Below are positions 11,969-12,294 of a stretch of 12,294 bases of DNA, piece by piece. The notes under the pieces were generated by a model. That model ran no database searches. It saw only the letters and a program-made list of their open reading frames with translations, and had not been told where the DNA came from. Origin of the DNA: Prosthecobacter debontii (GTDB lineage Bacteria; Verrucomicrobiota; Verrucomicrobiia; Verrucomicrobiales; Akkermansiaceae); NCBI GenBank assembly GCA_945885485.1, contig CAMCYT010000063.1, forward strand, positions 1 to 12,294, read 5' to 3'. The position numbers and the translations under genes were made by a program. Each line of letters starts with the position of its first letter. Positions within the stretch are counted from its first letter, which is position 1.

Positions 11969-12294
11969 ATGCAGCCAATTTATGAGGGCAAGGCCAAGCG
12001 CCTATGGACGACGGAAGATCCGCACACGTTGCGGATGGAGTTTAAAAATGATGCCACGGCTTTTAACGGCGAGAAGAAGGCAAGTTTCGAAGATAAGGGT
12101 CGTTTGAATAATTCTATCAGCACATTGATCTATCAGTATTTGGAAAAGGTCGGGGTGCCGACGCACTTTGTCCGCAAGATCGATGACACGAATGTCGCAG
12201 TTCGTAAGGTGGAGATTTTGATGGTTGAGGTTATCATCCGGAACGTTTCCGCAGGAAGTTTTTCCAAGCGCACAGGAATAGAAGAGGGCAAGCA
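11969..12294 (+). CDS. purC: SAICAR synthetase PurC, 5' part (runs off window)
   Basis: Phosphoribosylaminoimidazole-succinocarboxamide synthase joins CAIR and aspartate with ATP in purine synthesis, upstream of the IMP used by guaB. The first 108 codons are in the window. The N-terminus MQPIYEGKAKRLW is the family's glycine/lysine-rich ATP-binding start. NDATAFNGEKKA and LNNSIS follow, then VGVPTHFVRK and VEVIIRNVSAGSFSKRTGIEEGK, all matching bacterial short-form PurC. The reading frame is intact to the edge. AGGA (11964-11967) lies only 1 nt from the ATG, the same tight arrangement seen before guaA. The gap to the preceding gene is 51 bp. Confidence 0.95.
   Translation, partial: MQPIYEGKAKRLWTTEDPHTLRMEFKNDATAFNGEKKASFEDKGRLNNSISTLIYQYLEKVGVPTHFVRKIDDTNVAVRKVEILMVEVIIRNVSAGSFSKRTGIEEGK

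Overview
The window reads as a stretch of ordinary bacterial chromosome at roughly 50% G+C. It carries conserved housekeeping genes: GMP synthesis, Der GTPase, tRNA-Asp, iron-sulfur carrier, lipoate metabolism and purine synthesis. Between them lie short intergenic spacers rich in small palindromic repeats. Protein character, TTG starts, several starts without a Shine-Dalgarno (SD) site, and intergenic motifs (AACCACGGAT-type and GTAG-headed palindromes) suggest the Planctomycetota/Verrucomicrobiota group, most likely Verrucomicrobiota. That assignment is inference; no rRNA marker is present. I see no phage, plasmid, transposase, CRISPR or defence locus.

Layout. 1-140: edge repeat and a weak terminator. 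141-386 (+): glutaredoxin. 508-1590 (-): M42 aminopeptidase, convergent with it; the gap holds a pair of inverted REP-like elements. 1591-1816: divergent spacer with a 7-bp tandem repeat and a degenerate inverted repeat. 1817-4650 (+): DUF2721 membrane protein and a large HerA/FtsK-type ATPase with a coiled-coil tail. 4651-4824: two palindromes. 4825-7835 (+): guaB and guaA, the two steps IMP to XMP to GMP, ended by a terminator-like structure. 7985-9078 (+): A-type Fe-S carrier and an HscB-like J-domain protein, separated by a 128-bp inverted repeat and a second 7-bp tandem repeat. 9167-10909 (-): der followed by a PhnA/YjdM-type protein, convergent with the J-protein gene across another REP. 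10976-11158 (-): terminator, tRNA-Asp(GTC) and its likely promoter. 11255-12294 (+): lipoate ligase/octanoyltransferase-family protein and the 5' part of purC.

The genes fall into functional groups rather than one system. guaB, guaA and purC serve purine synthesis. The A-type carrier and J-protein would fit Fe-S cluster assembly or delivery. The lipoate protein acts on lipoylated 2-oxoacid dehydrogenases or the glycine cleavage system. Der supports 50S ribosome assembly.

The most unusual signal is non-coding. Three genes with no recognisable SD (M42 peptidase, J-protein, der) each have, 6-11 nt before the start, a patch of about five degenerate 7-bp units. Read on the coding strand, each patch has TT(C/T) at the same position of every heptad. 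The three genes with a clear SD (glutaredoxin, DUF2721, A-type carrier) lack such a patch. REP-like palindromes with a GTAG head also sit directly at the 3' ends of the two minus-strand units, and one supplies the stop codon.
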